From assembly GCF_964355755.1 (NCBI RefSeq), contig NC_092670.1:17297201-17361200 (forward strand): DNA of 64,000 bases. The letters are read 5' to 3'. Below the pieces are notes generated by a model. It saw nothing but the letters and a program-made list of their open reading frames with translations. It searched no databases and was not told the origin of the DNA. The position numbers and the translations under genes were made by a program. This document shows, in pieces, positions 20,501-30,595 of this stretch (the stretch's first letter is position 1; each line of letters starts with the position of its first letter). The DNA is from Antedon mediterranea (lineage: Eukaryota; Echinodermata; Crinoidea; Comatulida; Antedonidae).

Positions 20501-23500
20501 TTATGTACTATTTGTGAGGTTTTGGTCTGTAATCAACAAATCTACACCAGAATAGTTGTTTTTGACAGCTCATGTTGTTAATTACAATTTGTGACTACTG
20601 TACTACATGAACAAAACTATATTTTACTTTTCTGAATTTTTTTTAATGACAGAACATAAAATCTAAGAAGTATGGATCAACTGATGCATTCCTTGCAGAT
20701 GCCAAGTGGATTTTACACAATTGTATCATATACAATGGATGTACGTTCATATTCAACATTATGGAATTAATTACAAAAACTGTTTAGTTTAACCACTGAA
20801 CTGTAATATGATGTTCATATTCAATATATTTTTTATTTCAGCCAATCACAAACTTACGAATAATGCTAAGATGATTATAAAAATCTGTAAACATGAGGTG
20901 AGACTATTTCTATTGTCAGTTTACTGCTAAATATGTATATGAATGCGACAGGACATTTTTTTAACTTATAAGAAGCAAACTCATCATTTTTTAAATCATT
21001 TATCTTATAGATGAGCGAGATTGAAGTGTGTGAAGATTGTTATTTATCATCTTGTATTAAACGTGAAAACTGGTTTTGTGAACCTTGTGTAAGTGTCTGT
21101 CATATCAGGTTTTGGATTCTATTTTTTTTTTTTGTATTTTGTATTAATATTTGTCCTCAGTGAGGAAATTCGGATTAGGCCCACCACGGACCCACGGCAG
21201 CCAGCAGTGCAGCGCCTACCAGATTAGGCAATGAGAGTAGAGCATCTTGCCTAAGGATGCAATTAGTATGGTACAGATAACCTCGAACCCATGCCTATCA
21301 CATGCTAGTCCGATATTACCATTACACCATCACTCTCCAGTATATACAGCACCCGCCACGACTAGACGGTCTCCCATCCAGAACGCAACCGGGCCCAACG
21401 TTGCTTAACTTCGGTGATCTGACGAGAACCGGTGTTTCAATGCAGTATGGCCGTATATTCTACATGATAAATATGGTCAAGATTACCTATTCCTAGTTTA
21501 ATTCCACCAATCAACAACCCTAAGCACCTTCTTAGAAATTCCAAATATTGATTATGCTTTTTAATCACCCAATCACCCAAGTATTTTATTTACTGTTAAA
21601 TGTACACAAATTATACAAGTATATATGATTTTTTTTTCTGTTTATTATTTTATTAATATGGATGATTTTTCTGAAATGAAGAGAAATTAAATTGAATATA
21701 TAGCTTTAAGTGACACTGATTATTTTTAAAGTATGTTGATGATACTTTGTTCAATAAATATTGTGGTTATTTTCACTTATATTGTATTTTGACAGAGAGA
21801 GCCTCATCCCTTGGTATGGGCACGATTGCAGGGCTTTCCATTCTGGCCAGCAAAGGTATTTTATTTATTTTTCGATACCATACATTGTACAAAGAATAAC
21901 AAGCACAGACAAAATACAGCAACAATACTAAAGCCCTGTCTACATTATCAAAACGTATGTGACAAAAAATGTGATATGCCCTTATATGGACATGATGATG
22001 TCATATCACTACCACATTTAAGCATACCACTACCATATTTGAGACAGGGCTTAAGCATTAGCATGGTACCACCACCACCATAGTCCTTTAAATCCCCATC
22101 CTATAGGCCTCTCCTATATACAGTTGTAGGCCAGATCATGTAAAGTTTAAAGCTCTATAACTTTTATTTTATATTTTATATACAACTTTTAATTACTTTT
22201 TGTACAGGCTTTGCAAACTAAGAAGGGTCAAGTAGATGTAAGATTCTTTGGTCAACATGATAGGTAAATGTACTTTCATGTTTTTAAATATTTATCACCC
22301 AATGTACAGCCATAAGATTCCAAGATCCTAAGCAACAACATTTGGAAATTGTACATGTAAAAATATACTGTATAAAAAAATGTGTTTTTATTTTTAACTT
22401 TAGGGCTTGGGTACCAGTGGCAAACTGTTACAAGATATCAGAGGAAATACCATGTCCAGCCAAGAAAAAAACAAACGGGCTAAACAGTGCTATCACAGAA
22501 ATGACCCTTCATATTGAGAAAATACGAAAGAAATTTGGCAATTTTGAATATGCTCCTCACCGGACATCATATGATCCTAAAATTTCAAATTTAAAGAAAA
22601 ACAACACATTCACTCAAAAATCTTCCAAAAGTAACAAGACAAATAGTATCTTCAGAAATACTCCAATTTTGTCCATCAAGAAAGAGCCTATGGAGGAATC
22701 CGATAAACTTATTATAGTTGATGAAGAAATCAGTTTAAAGTTGACAAAAACTGAATCTGAAGATCCAAATAAGAGACCAACTGATAATGGGAAAATCAAA
22801 CAAAAAGATATACAAAAGAAAAGTGACGAAAAGAAAGTAGGTCACATTGAAAGTACAAGTTCAAAAAGTATAGAGAAGGATGAAGTTATAAATAATACAA
22901 AAATCTCTAATTCTGAGAAAGTTGACAGTTCTAAAGAAACAAATGACATTAAGGATACTAGAAAATCTGACAATACTAACAAAACAGAAGATGAAAAGGA
23001 AACAAATGACATTGAAAAAAGTACAGATATCACAAAAGGAAACAGTACTAAGGTTAAACAAAATGATAGCGACAATTTATCAACAGAAAAATGTAAATTG
23101 GTTGAAACCTTTAAAGAAGATGAAATAAAGCAGAAAAAACATGATCAAACTGAAGAGCCAAGAAATGAAGACATAAACAATGATAATCTGGTATCTTCAC
23201 CAGAACAGAATGATATGTCCACAATAAATGGACCCAATAAATCTGGAATTGAGTCCAATAAATCTGGAATTAAGTCCAATGAATCTGGAATTGAGTCAAA
23301 TAAATCTGGAATTGAGTCTGGTAAATCGGGAATTGAGTTCGATAAATCAGAAATTGAGTTCGATAAATCAGAAATCAAACAAAGTACTACTATGTCATCT
23401 GAGAAAAAGTCTTTAGACGAAACAAAACTGGTTGAGGAAAACCAGAAAGAATCACAAAAGGATACCGTTGATAAAGTTACTGAAAATGTTGGAAAAGAAA

Positions 23501-26500
23501 TTGAAAAGACTAGCAACAATGATGTTGAAATGAATGAAGGTACTGATGAAAGAGAAGAAAAGATGGAAACCTCAAATGATATTTCAGAATCAAAGAAAAA
23601 TGATGATGAAACAAAAGTAAAGGATATTGAAGAAGAGAAGTTGGATAAAGAAGAGAAGTTGGATAAAGAAAAGAAGTTGGATAAAGAAGAAAGGTTGGAT
23701 AAAGAAGAAAAGAATGGCGGCAGTAAACGTAATTCATTCATGGAAAAACTGGGTAAAACCATTGAATCTTGTAAAGCAATTCTTGGTTTGAAGGCAGAGG
23801 TTGAGGATAAAGAAGTGGAAATGCAGACAGAGTCTGAAAGTGAGGAAAGTGAAAGGGAATCTGATAGCTCTGATGAAGACATTGAAGAAATTGGATATGA
23901 AGTAAGAAGAAAGAGAAGTTGCAGTTCTGAAGAACCTATGGAAGTCAGTAATGACTCAACTGAAAAAAATGGAAAGTGTTCACCAACAATTGAAGATAAA
24001 CTTAAAGAAAGTTGTACAAATGAATCAAAGACACCTGAACAGGATAAGGTAACTGTAGACAAAGATGACAGTGTTTTCCAAGACAAAATTAATGGTGAAG
24101 ATGAAAGTAAGGAAAATGAACAAAATAGTGTGGAACCTGATTTGGTCTTGCCAGAAACAAATAATGAGGTTGGCCCTGAAGTGGAAATTGTAGAAACAAA
24201 ACGGAACAATGATAAAAAAGATGATAATCAAATGGAAATTGATAAAAAAGAGGATGAAAAGCAAAAGAGTTCTGAATCGATTGAAACACAAAAGAGTACA
24301 GAAAATGATTTAAAAATTGAATTGAATGAAAGTAAACAAGAAAGAAAATTAGAAAATGACGAAGTCTTTGACCATGTAAAAGATATAGTAGATTTAGTTA
24401 ACCAACAAACACCAAGAAAAGGTGACTCTTGTAAAAACCAAGACAATAATGTTCTGTCAAAAATAGTTACTGAAGATGATGAAGATGAGCCAAAAACAAG
24501 CAAAAAACAGGGTAAACCGGAAAACTTTGGACAAATTGCAGCAAGGATTAGAAATTTCGACAAATATATTGGAAAGGTAGATATATTTTATATATTTAAC
24601 CTTATTTATAGAGAGTGACCCCAAACTGCGTATGCTAACAATCTTGATGAGTTGGGTGTATGACAGTTGCTGTGTGTATACTAGTACACCAAGGTAATGC
24701 CCTACTCGTCTCGAAAGATGTACCAGGTTCTTTAAAGCGCACATGAGCCAAATGTGTGTACTGGACCTACGGTTTATAGTCGTTCTACCACCAGAACCTA
24801 GTGAGGGTCAAACCCTTGCAGTGTCTTTTAAATTTTAATGTGTTTTTAGGAAAAAATACAGTACTGTAATTTCCATACTTGAGCACGAGGTAGTGCTAAT
24901 TTTGTATGCACGCCAAACTAAAAACAAACTTCACATTATATTGATGAGATTCAAAAGGCTTGTTTTCAGCAGATAGATTTCAATAGATAGAACTACAAAA
25001 TACAACATTTTATTATTATTTATCAACATAATTTAGGTATCACATGTTGTAAAGGAGACATTAATTGAGATGTATTCTGAAGTGGCAGAGAACTCAGTAG
25101 AAGAAGAAACAAAGAAAGTCTTGAAAGGTTATCAAGAAGAAGTTGATTTCCTTAAGTGGAGACATACAAGAGAGTTGGAAGAATTTAAACATGTGGCAGG
25201 TATGTGGCGGATCTATGATTCTATTAAAAACGGGTCTATTGATAATCAATGTAAGACTAAAACATAGGAAAACAGTTCATTAAGAGTATCCAATCACTTA
25301 TACAATATCAAAATATCAAATTAAAACTTCTTATATAGCCCTGACAATATCTGAAATGAGGAGCACGTTTGATCATGATAAATCCAAAGCATTGGAAGCG
25401 CTGAAGAAACAGATGGAAACAGAGAAACAAAAAGAAGTTGAACTGACAAAAAAGAAACAATGGGTATGTTTACAGTACATTCTGATCCAAGTAGTATTAA
25501 AAACATTCTTTTTACAAACACAATACTCAAAATAGTCACATAGAATGTCCTTTGTTATATTTATACTTTCAATCTAATGAATGTTTATTCACAGTGCGCC
25601 AACTGTGTGAAAGAAGCTGTGTTTTATTGCTGTTGGAACACGAGTTACTGTGACTACCCATGTCAACAAAAACATTGGCCTGTTCACATGAGCACATGCC
25701 AGCAATTGGGATCAGCAGATAATGCAGAGAAAAGCAACAAAGTAAGTTACTGTACAAAATGACAATACATATTCCAAACATTGAAGTACATACCATCAGG
25801 TAGGATTCAATATCTCAACATTAAATAATTGATTGTACTGTTCAACTACTTTATACCATATTAACCATACACTATCACAATTCTATAAATAATACAAAAA
25901 AGTGCAATATGCCCAAATATGGTATAATCATGGATGTTTACCTCCATGGTATGATGTCATCGTGTCATACACATCACATTTTTTTGTCTCAAAGTTTGAT
26001 AGTGTAGGCAGGGCTTTAATAACAGTGTACATATAATATATGTATATCAATTTCAATACTAATGGATTGATATCCGTGTGTTTTCTAGCAACCTATAATG
26101 CCAATCCAGTCATCCGTTATGAAGCCTACAGAGATTCATCCAAATGATGCTATGAGGTCAAACAATCAGGTAATCTACAATGGCAATGCCTAGGTCACAA
26201 TTCAGGTCTAAGGTCAAACTAGGTTGCTATCAACATCATACAAATTAACTGATGACAAAACCAATAAATTCTATTGAATCCTAATCTTGAGGTGTTCATT
26301 GTAGTACAGTGGAACTTGCATTTTTTCTAGTACTACTGTGGTAAATGGTTTAATTTATGAGTTCTCCATATAGCACAAAAGTTGATGGTTTTGAATAACA
26401 CTTTATGGTCAGATCAGATGGCAGATCTAGAATTTTTAAAATGGTAAATTAATCATAATCATTTTATTTTCTACAGCAATTGACAAATCTACCACATCCT

Positions 26501-26779
26501 GTACAGATTATACCATCAGCTTCGACCACTCAAAATAAGATGCAAACATTAATACGTTATGTACAAGCGCCACCAGGAGCTACTTTACAAACAGCACCGA
26601 TTCAGAACCCATGTCTACCGCCCCCAAATCAAGCTGGATTGTACCGGTTGGAACCGGTACAGCAGTTTCCTGTTCTGCGGCCACAGAATCTTATCAGAAG
26701 CATGGTTGGCCCACGTGGGCAACCGGTTATTTTAAGACCTAATATGTTGCATGTACCGAACATTAATCATAGATTATAA
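14592..26779 (+). CDS. ZMYND8: ZMYND8-like chromatin reader (PHD-bromodomain-PWWP-MYND)
   Basis: Seventeen coding exons join in frame into 1352 codons: 14592-14761, 18143-18207, 18749-18891, 19024-19167, 19771-19884, 20170-20262, 20653-20740, 20842-20897, 21011-21088, 21796-21855, 22208-22263, 22404-24576, 25037-25199, 25339-25463, 25595-25741, 26089-26169, 26477-26779. The protein reads acetylated and methylated histones and recruits corepressor complexes in the nucleus. Visible parts: PHD finger, residues 127-174 ([21 protein letters not shown]); bromodomain, about 185-290 ([28 protein letters not shown]); a second Cys-rich knuckle (CEDCYLSSC...WFCEPC); PWWP domain from about 318 ([29 protein letters not shown]); the [11 protein letters not shown] motif at about 808; a coiled coil before the MYND finger at 1177-1211 (CANC...[17 protein letters not shown]...C). 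TIESCKA and domain order favour ZMYND8 over ZMYND11. The exon 12 linker is unusually long and charged. Alternative small exons may be missed. Confidence 0.95.
14762..18142 (+). other. ZMYND8 intron 1
   Basis: A 3.4 kb intron with GTAAGA donor and TTTAG acceptor. It holds no recognisable coding exon. A probable retrotransposon tail lies near 15960-16020; many TACTGTA/TACAGTA words occur around 15.7-17.0 kb. An alternative first exon could be hidden here. Confidence 0.6.
15955..16022 (+). mobile_element. possible retrotransposon 3' tail
   Basis: GTTGTCAATAAAGAAATAATAATAAC: an AATAAA followed by a short (AAT)n run, as at the ends of many LINE copies. No protein-coding part is left. Confidence 0.3.
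18296..18530 (+). mobile_element. tRNA-derived SINE-like copy
   Basis: Starts with a tRNA-like head: GCGGTGTAAGACGCTCACC (A box region), a short variable segment, then CGCAGGTTCAAATCTATA (B box). About 180 bp of unrelated body follows. It lies in ZMYND8 intron 2. The head is too diverged to be a working tRNA. Confidence 0.45.
18579..18715. mobile_element. family A element (A6)
   Basis: Nearly complete: AAGTTCTGTCTACACTATCA at the left, two 'CCCAAATATG-TAGTGATATG' words, ATCATGTCCATATATGGGCAC, and an eroded right end GTGTAGACAAGAGTTT. In ZMYND8 intron 2. Confidence 0.85.
19200..19725 (-). mobile_element. tRNA-derived SINE interrupted by a MITE
   Basis: Read on the minus strand and skipping 19497-19690, the sequence gives a tRNA-like head: GTGACACAGTAGTGTAATAT (A box), TTCTTGCTTAACAGTTGTAA, then CCTGAGTTCAAATCCTAC (B box). 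The body continues to lower coordinates, end uncertain. The MITE at 19497-19687 splits the head between its two promoter boxes. In ZMYND8 intron 4. Confidence 0.55.
19497..19687. mobile_element. 191-bp palindromic MITE with TTA target duplication (Harbinger-like)
   Basis: Both ends share AGGGCCTTTCACACCTG followed by a diverging TCCG and CGGTTCCGGTCCGGCG, about 41 bp of terminal inverted repeat. The inverted similarity continues inward (AATGTTTCGTTTT on both arms), so nearly the whole element is a hairpin. TTA stands at 19494-19496 and again at 19688-19690. A three-base TTA duplication is typical of PIF/Harbinger elements. No coding capacity. GC-rich compared with its surroundings. Confidence 0.8.
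19900..20115 (-). mobile_element. LINE 3' UTR fragment
   Basis: On the minus strand this ends with CTGCCAGTGGAGGCTTTTTT and then AAATAAATTGAAATTATTAT, a form common at the 3' ends of LINE copies. No reverse-transcriptase sequence remains. In ZMYND8 intron 5. Confidence 0.35.
21165..21456 (-). mobile_element. SINE with fused 5S rRNA-like and tRNA-like heads
   Basis: On the minus strand, 21456-21344 is a diverged 5S rRNA: TACGGCCATACTGC at its start, GTCAGATCACCGAAGTTAAG (box A region), GGATGGGAGACCG (box C) and CGGGTGCTGTA at its end. It is followed by a tRNA-like unit: GATGGTGTAATGGTAATATC (A box) and GCATGGGTTCGAGGTTATC (B box). A further 110 bp of body runs to CCTCACTGAGGACAAAT. A 5S-then-tRNA head is the organisation described for AmnSINE1 and other DeuSINE-type SINEs. 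In ZMYND8 intron 9. It is not a working 5S gene. Confidence 0.7.
21931..22052. mobile_element. family A element (A7)
   Basis: AAGCCCTGTCTACATTATCA at the left, TATATGGACATGATGATGTC, two CACTACCA-ATTT words, ending GAGACAGGGCTT. Shorter than other copies on the right. In ZMYND8 intron 10. Confidence 0.85.
23226..23385 (+). repeat. in-frame tandem repeat in ZMYND8 exon 12
   Basis: Seven to eight copies of a 21-24 bp unit encode the peptide N/D-K-S-G-I-E-S/F (about residues 632-683 of the assembled protein). The last copies change to FDKSEIE. The unit length is a multiple of three, so copy-number change keeps the frame. Confidence 0.85.
23636..23712 (+). repeat. in-frame KLDKEE repeat in ZMYND8 exon 12
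   Basis: Four to five copies of an 18-bp unit encode [18 protein letters not shown], a charged, probably helical stretch at about residues 768-792. It sits shortly before the conserved [11 protein letters not shown] motif. Confidence 0.85.
24614..24835 (-). mobile_element. possible SINE with conserved central body
   Basis: On the minus strand this reads GGTTCTGGTGGTAGAACGAC, then GTGCGCTTTAAAGAACCTGG and CGAGACGAGTAGGGCATTAC. The TTTAAAGAACC...GAGTAGGG word pair resembles the conserved bodies of old metazoan SINE families as I remember them. The head is not clear. In ZMYND8 intron 12. Confidence 0.3.
25867..26017. mobile_element. family A element (A8)
   Basis: ACACTATCACA at a decayed left end, ATATGCCCAAATATGGTA, ATGATGTCATCGTGTCATAC, and a right end AAAGTTTGATAGTGTAGGCA followed by GGGCTTT. 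In ZMYND8 intron 15. Confidence 0.8.
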
Positions 26780-27990
26780 TGCAAGTTGAAGATGAGAGCC
26801 TACAGTGCCATTCCAGTTTCTCTTGTCTAATCAGTCTCTGTGGAAATTTCAAGTTACAATAACAACATTTTAATGATTTTTAATGTATATTATATATACT
26901 GGTCACAAATGTTCAAAGATTATTTCAAATCAACAGATATATATTTACTGGATATCCTCTGGTATAATCTCATCCCCATAGAACACAAAATTTGGCCAAC
27001 TATTGGGGGTAGGACTATTCTGGGGAAACCATGGTTTAGGAAAAAAATGATTACAAGCATTTCTTGTAAAAACTGAACTGGCTAGAGAGAGGCCTACAAT
27101 ACCTAGGGATATGCCTGTTTGTGAAATCAGACATAAAGTAGGGGGTGGGATTAGACCCAAAGTGGGATTATACCTGAGGATATACGGCATATATTTATGA
27201 AAAGTTCAAACTACATGTTAAACTAAATTTTCAAAATATAAACAAAATCTTAAAGTTAAATGTTATAAATGCTTTACTCAAATCAGGATTCAAATTTGTG
27301 ACATTAATGTCGGGAATAAAAAAAACAATTATGTAAATATGTTTTCATAGTAAAAAGAAGCAAGATTAAGGATAAATGTGGTTAAATTATAAAAATAACA
27401 AGAAGAATTTAAAAATTATTTAATGCACGTTTGTTAACCCGGACTTACAATCAAGTTTAATTGGGCCTAGACCTTGAAAATAGTAAATTGGAATGTTAAA
27501 TTGGATTATAGCTTTTGATAATATTTGAAAAAGAAATCACTCATGCAGTCTAAAGATTACTTTATAATAGTCCCATTATTTATTAATAAAATATTACTAC
27601 TGTACTGTATTATAGTATTCTCACTGAATATTCTAACCAGGCTTATTACCAGCCTTTATATTTTGTAATTCTTAATGCTAATCCCGAAGAATTTGTAGAA
27701 AATACACAAAACACTTCAATATTTAACCGTAATAAAAATGTTGTGTTAAATTAAACAATGAATATGATGTAAATATTTTTTAATTTGCTGGAAAAAAGCT
27801 GTAAATTAAGTTTTTTATTTATCAGGTGGATGTATATGTTTACAAGATCTTTGTACAGTTTGCATTATTTTTTTTTATAGTTAGAAGTAATGCGTTTCAT
27901 TTTGCTCATTGAGAATTGCGATGTTTCTTTGTGAAATCTTCCAAACATAGCATTTCAAGTTTCATTATGGCAGTTCAATAAACAAAAATT
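26780..27990 (+). other. ZMYND8 3' UTR
   Basis: Non-coding, AT-rich sequence from the stop to an AATAAA at 27977-27982 (TTCAATAAACAAAAATTG), which is the best candidate for the gene's polyadenylation signal. Earlier signals such as near 27588 are possible. Confidence 0.6.
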
Positions 27991-28163
27991 GAATTATTTC
28001 GTTTGTTGCATTATTTTGTTTACATTACTATACATAAATTGCCGACAGAGATCATGGTGACAATCTAAACTGGGTGATAGCTAAGGCTGGCAAGAAAAAC
28101 AACATTTTTAGCTTTAAAGCAAAGCAGTGCTCCAGACAATTATGCAAATTGGTTAGGGTCATG

Positions 28164-30046
28164 CGGACTTATTGGTTACAGCCATGACCTTAGAAGACTT
28201 ATTGGTTACAGTCATGTCTTGAGCAAACTTATTGGTGGCCATGTCCTGAGCAGACTTATTGGTTATGGCTATGTCCTGAGCAGACTTATTGGTTACAGCC
28301 ATGTTCTGAGCAGACTTATTGGTTATTGCCATGTCCTGAGCAGACTTATTGGTTACAGACATGTCCTGAGCAGACTTATTGGTTATGGCCATGTCCTGAG
28401 CAGACTTATTGGTTACAGCCATGTCCTGAGCAGACTTATTGGTTATGGCCATGACCTGAGCGGACTAATTGGTTATGGCCATGACCTGAGCAGACTTATT
28501 GGTTACATCCATGTCCTGAGCAGACTTATTGGTTACGGCCATGCGGCTATAGGCCCTATTGGTTACAGACATGTCCTGAGTAGACTTATTGGTGGCCATG
28601 TCCTGAGCAGACTTATTGGTTATGGCTATGTCCTGAGCAGACTTATTGGCTATGGCCATGTCCTAAGCAGACTTATTGGTTATGGCCGTGTCCTCAGCAG
28701 ACTTATTGGTTACAGCCATGTCCTGAGCAGACTTATTGGTTACAGCCATGACCTGAGCAGACTTATTGGTTACAGCCATGTCCTGAGCAGACTAATTGGT
28801 TACAGTCATGTCTTGAGCAGACTTATTGGTGGCCATGTCCTGAGCAGACTTATTGGTTATGGCCATGTCCTAAGCAGACTTATTGGTTATGGCCGTGTCC
28901 TCAGCAGACTTATTGGTTACAGCCATGTCCTGAGCAGACTTATTGGTTACAGCCATGACCTGAGCAGACTTATTGGTTACAGCCATGTCCTGAGCAGACT
29001 AATTGGTTACAGTCATGTCTTGAGCAGACTTATTGGTGGCCATGTCCTGAGCAGACTTATTGGTTATGGCTATGTCCTGAGCAGACTTATTGGCTATGGC
29101 CATGTCCTGAGCAGACTTATTGGTTATGGCCGTGTCCTCAGCAGACTTATTGGTTACAGCCATGTCCTGAGCAGACTTATTGGTTACAGCCATGACCTGA
29201 GCAGACTTATTGGTTACAGCCATGTCCTGAGCAGACTAATTGGTTACAGTCATGTCTTGAGCAGACTTATTGGTTACAGCCATGTCCTGAGCAGACTTAT
29301 TGGTTACAGCCATGTCCTGAGCAGACTTATTGGTTACATCCATGTCCTGGGCGGACTTATTGGTTACAGCCATGTCCTGAGCAGACTTATTGGTTATGGC
29401 CATGTCCTGAGCAGACTTATTGGTTATGGCCATGTCCTGAGCAGACTTATTGGTTATGGCCATGTCCTGAGCAGACTTATTGATTACAGCCATGTCCTGA
29501 GCAGACTTATGGTTACAGCCATGACCTGAGCGGACTTATTGGTTACAGCCATATGGTTATGGCCATGACCTGAGCGAACTTATTGGTTATGGCCATGTTC
29601 TGAGCAGACTTTTTGATTACAGCCATGTCCTGAGCAGACTTGTTGGTTACAGACATGTCCTGAGCAGACTTATTGGTTACAGCCATATCCTGAGCTGACT
29701 TATTGGTTATGGCCATGACCTGAGCAGACTTATTGGTTACAGCCATGTCCTGAGCAGACTTATTGGTTATGGCCATGACCTGAGCAGACTTATTGGTTAC
29801 AGACATGTCCTGAGCAGACTTATTGGTTACAGCCATAACCTGAGCAGACTTATTGGTAACGGCCATGTCCTGAGAAGACTTATTGGTTACAGCCATAACC
29901 TGAGCAGACTTATTGGTAACGGCCATGTCCTGAGAAGACTTATTGGTTACAGCCATGTCCTGAGAAGACTTATTGGTTACAGCCATGACCTGAGCAGACT
30001 TATTGGTTACAGCCATGTCCTGAGCAGACTTATTGGTTGTGGCCAC
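28164..30046. repeat. 30-bp minisatellite array with higher-order repeats
   Basis: About 62 tandem copies of a 30-bp unit, typical form GGTTACAGCCATGTCCTGAG plus CAGACTTATT. Some units are 27 bp (GGTGGCCATG...). Three blocks, 28591-28827, 28828-29034 and 29035-29271, repeat the same ordered series of variant units and so form a higher-order repeat of about 237 bp; the middle block lacks one unit. A different two-unit pattern repeats at about 29820-29950. Because units are multiples of three without stops, long frames exist on both strands. It starts about 170 bp after the ZMYND8 polyadenylation signal. Confidence 0.97.
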
Positions 30047-30104
30047 AGCCTTGTTTCTGCCCGTTTAAATATACTATATTTGATAATTCCTACATATAAC
30101 TTTG

Positions 30105-30320
30105 TTGGTCAGATGTTTTGCCCTATTCTGACGTAATTTGTACTTTATAGTAAGTACATTATTTGAGAATACTTGCAAACAAATTTGCAAGTAGTTCTCG
30201 GGTGGGACTCCAACCCAAGACCTCCAGATAACTAGCCTGGCGTTTATACCTCTAGACCACCGAGCTGATGGCTAGTGGTTAGATTCGAGGCCAAGTAAGC
30301 AGCAGGTACTGCACCAACAG
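30105..30320 (-). mobile_element. tRNA-derived SINE, copy 1
   Basis: Pairs with 30377-30595 as a direct repeat of about 217 bp. On the minus strand it holds a tRNA-like head: CTCGGTGGTCTAGAGGTATA (A box) and GTCTTGGGTTGGAGTCCCAC (degraded B box). It ends at the shared TTGGTCAGATGTTTT word. Confidence 0.65.
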
Positions 30321-30376
30321 GATTGTAATTGTTTTTAAACTACTGTGGAGTTGCTTTGAGTCAGGGAGTTGTGTAA

Positions 30377-30595
30377 TTGGTCAGATGTTTTACCCTACTC
30401 TGACGTAATTTGTACTTTATACTAAGTACATTTGAGAACACTTGCGAAAAAATGCGCAAGTAGTTCTCGGGTTGGATTCGAACCCACAACCTCCAGATCA
30501 CTAGCCTGGCGTTTATACCTCTAGCCCACCGAGCTTCTGGTGATGGCTAGTGGTTAGATTCGTGCCCAAGTAAGCAGCGGGTACTGCACCAACAG
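30377..30595 (-). mobile_element. tRNA-derived SINE, copy 2
   Basis: Second copy of the repeat. The minus strand reads CTCGGTGGGCTAGAGGTATA (A box) and GTTGTGGGTTCGAATCCAAC (intact B box), flanked by CTCGG/CCGAG that could pair as an acceptor stem. No CCA-ready tRNA end and a long non-tRNA body, so a SINE rather than a tRNA gene. Confidence 0.65.

Noticed and set aside
21344-21456. Functional 5S rRNA gene
   Set aside because: Several substitutions and a changed 3' half, followed directly by a tRNA-like head and a SINE body; a 5S-derived SINE explains it better.
23145-24209. 354-codon minus-strand frame rich in Ser, Phe and Leu
   Set aside because: It is the antisense of the Lys/Glu/Ser-rich ZMYND8 exon 12. 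Such composition leaves the opposite strand open by chance.
28219-29529. 436-codon frame with repeated GYSHVLSRLI
   Set aside because: Frames are open on both strands because the 30-bp and 27-bp units are multiples of three without stops. No splice context, no start context and no known family.
29543-30046. Minus-strand frame with repeated MAVTNKSAQD
   Set aside because: Same minisatellite read on the other strand; not evidence for a gene.
28164-30046. CRISPR-like array
   Set aside because: The units are contiguous with no unique spacers, and the genome is eukaryotic.
30462-30536. Functional tRNA gene on the minus strand
   Set aside because: The B box is intact, but the unit is part of a repeated 217-bp body and the stem pairing is weak.
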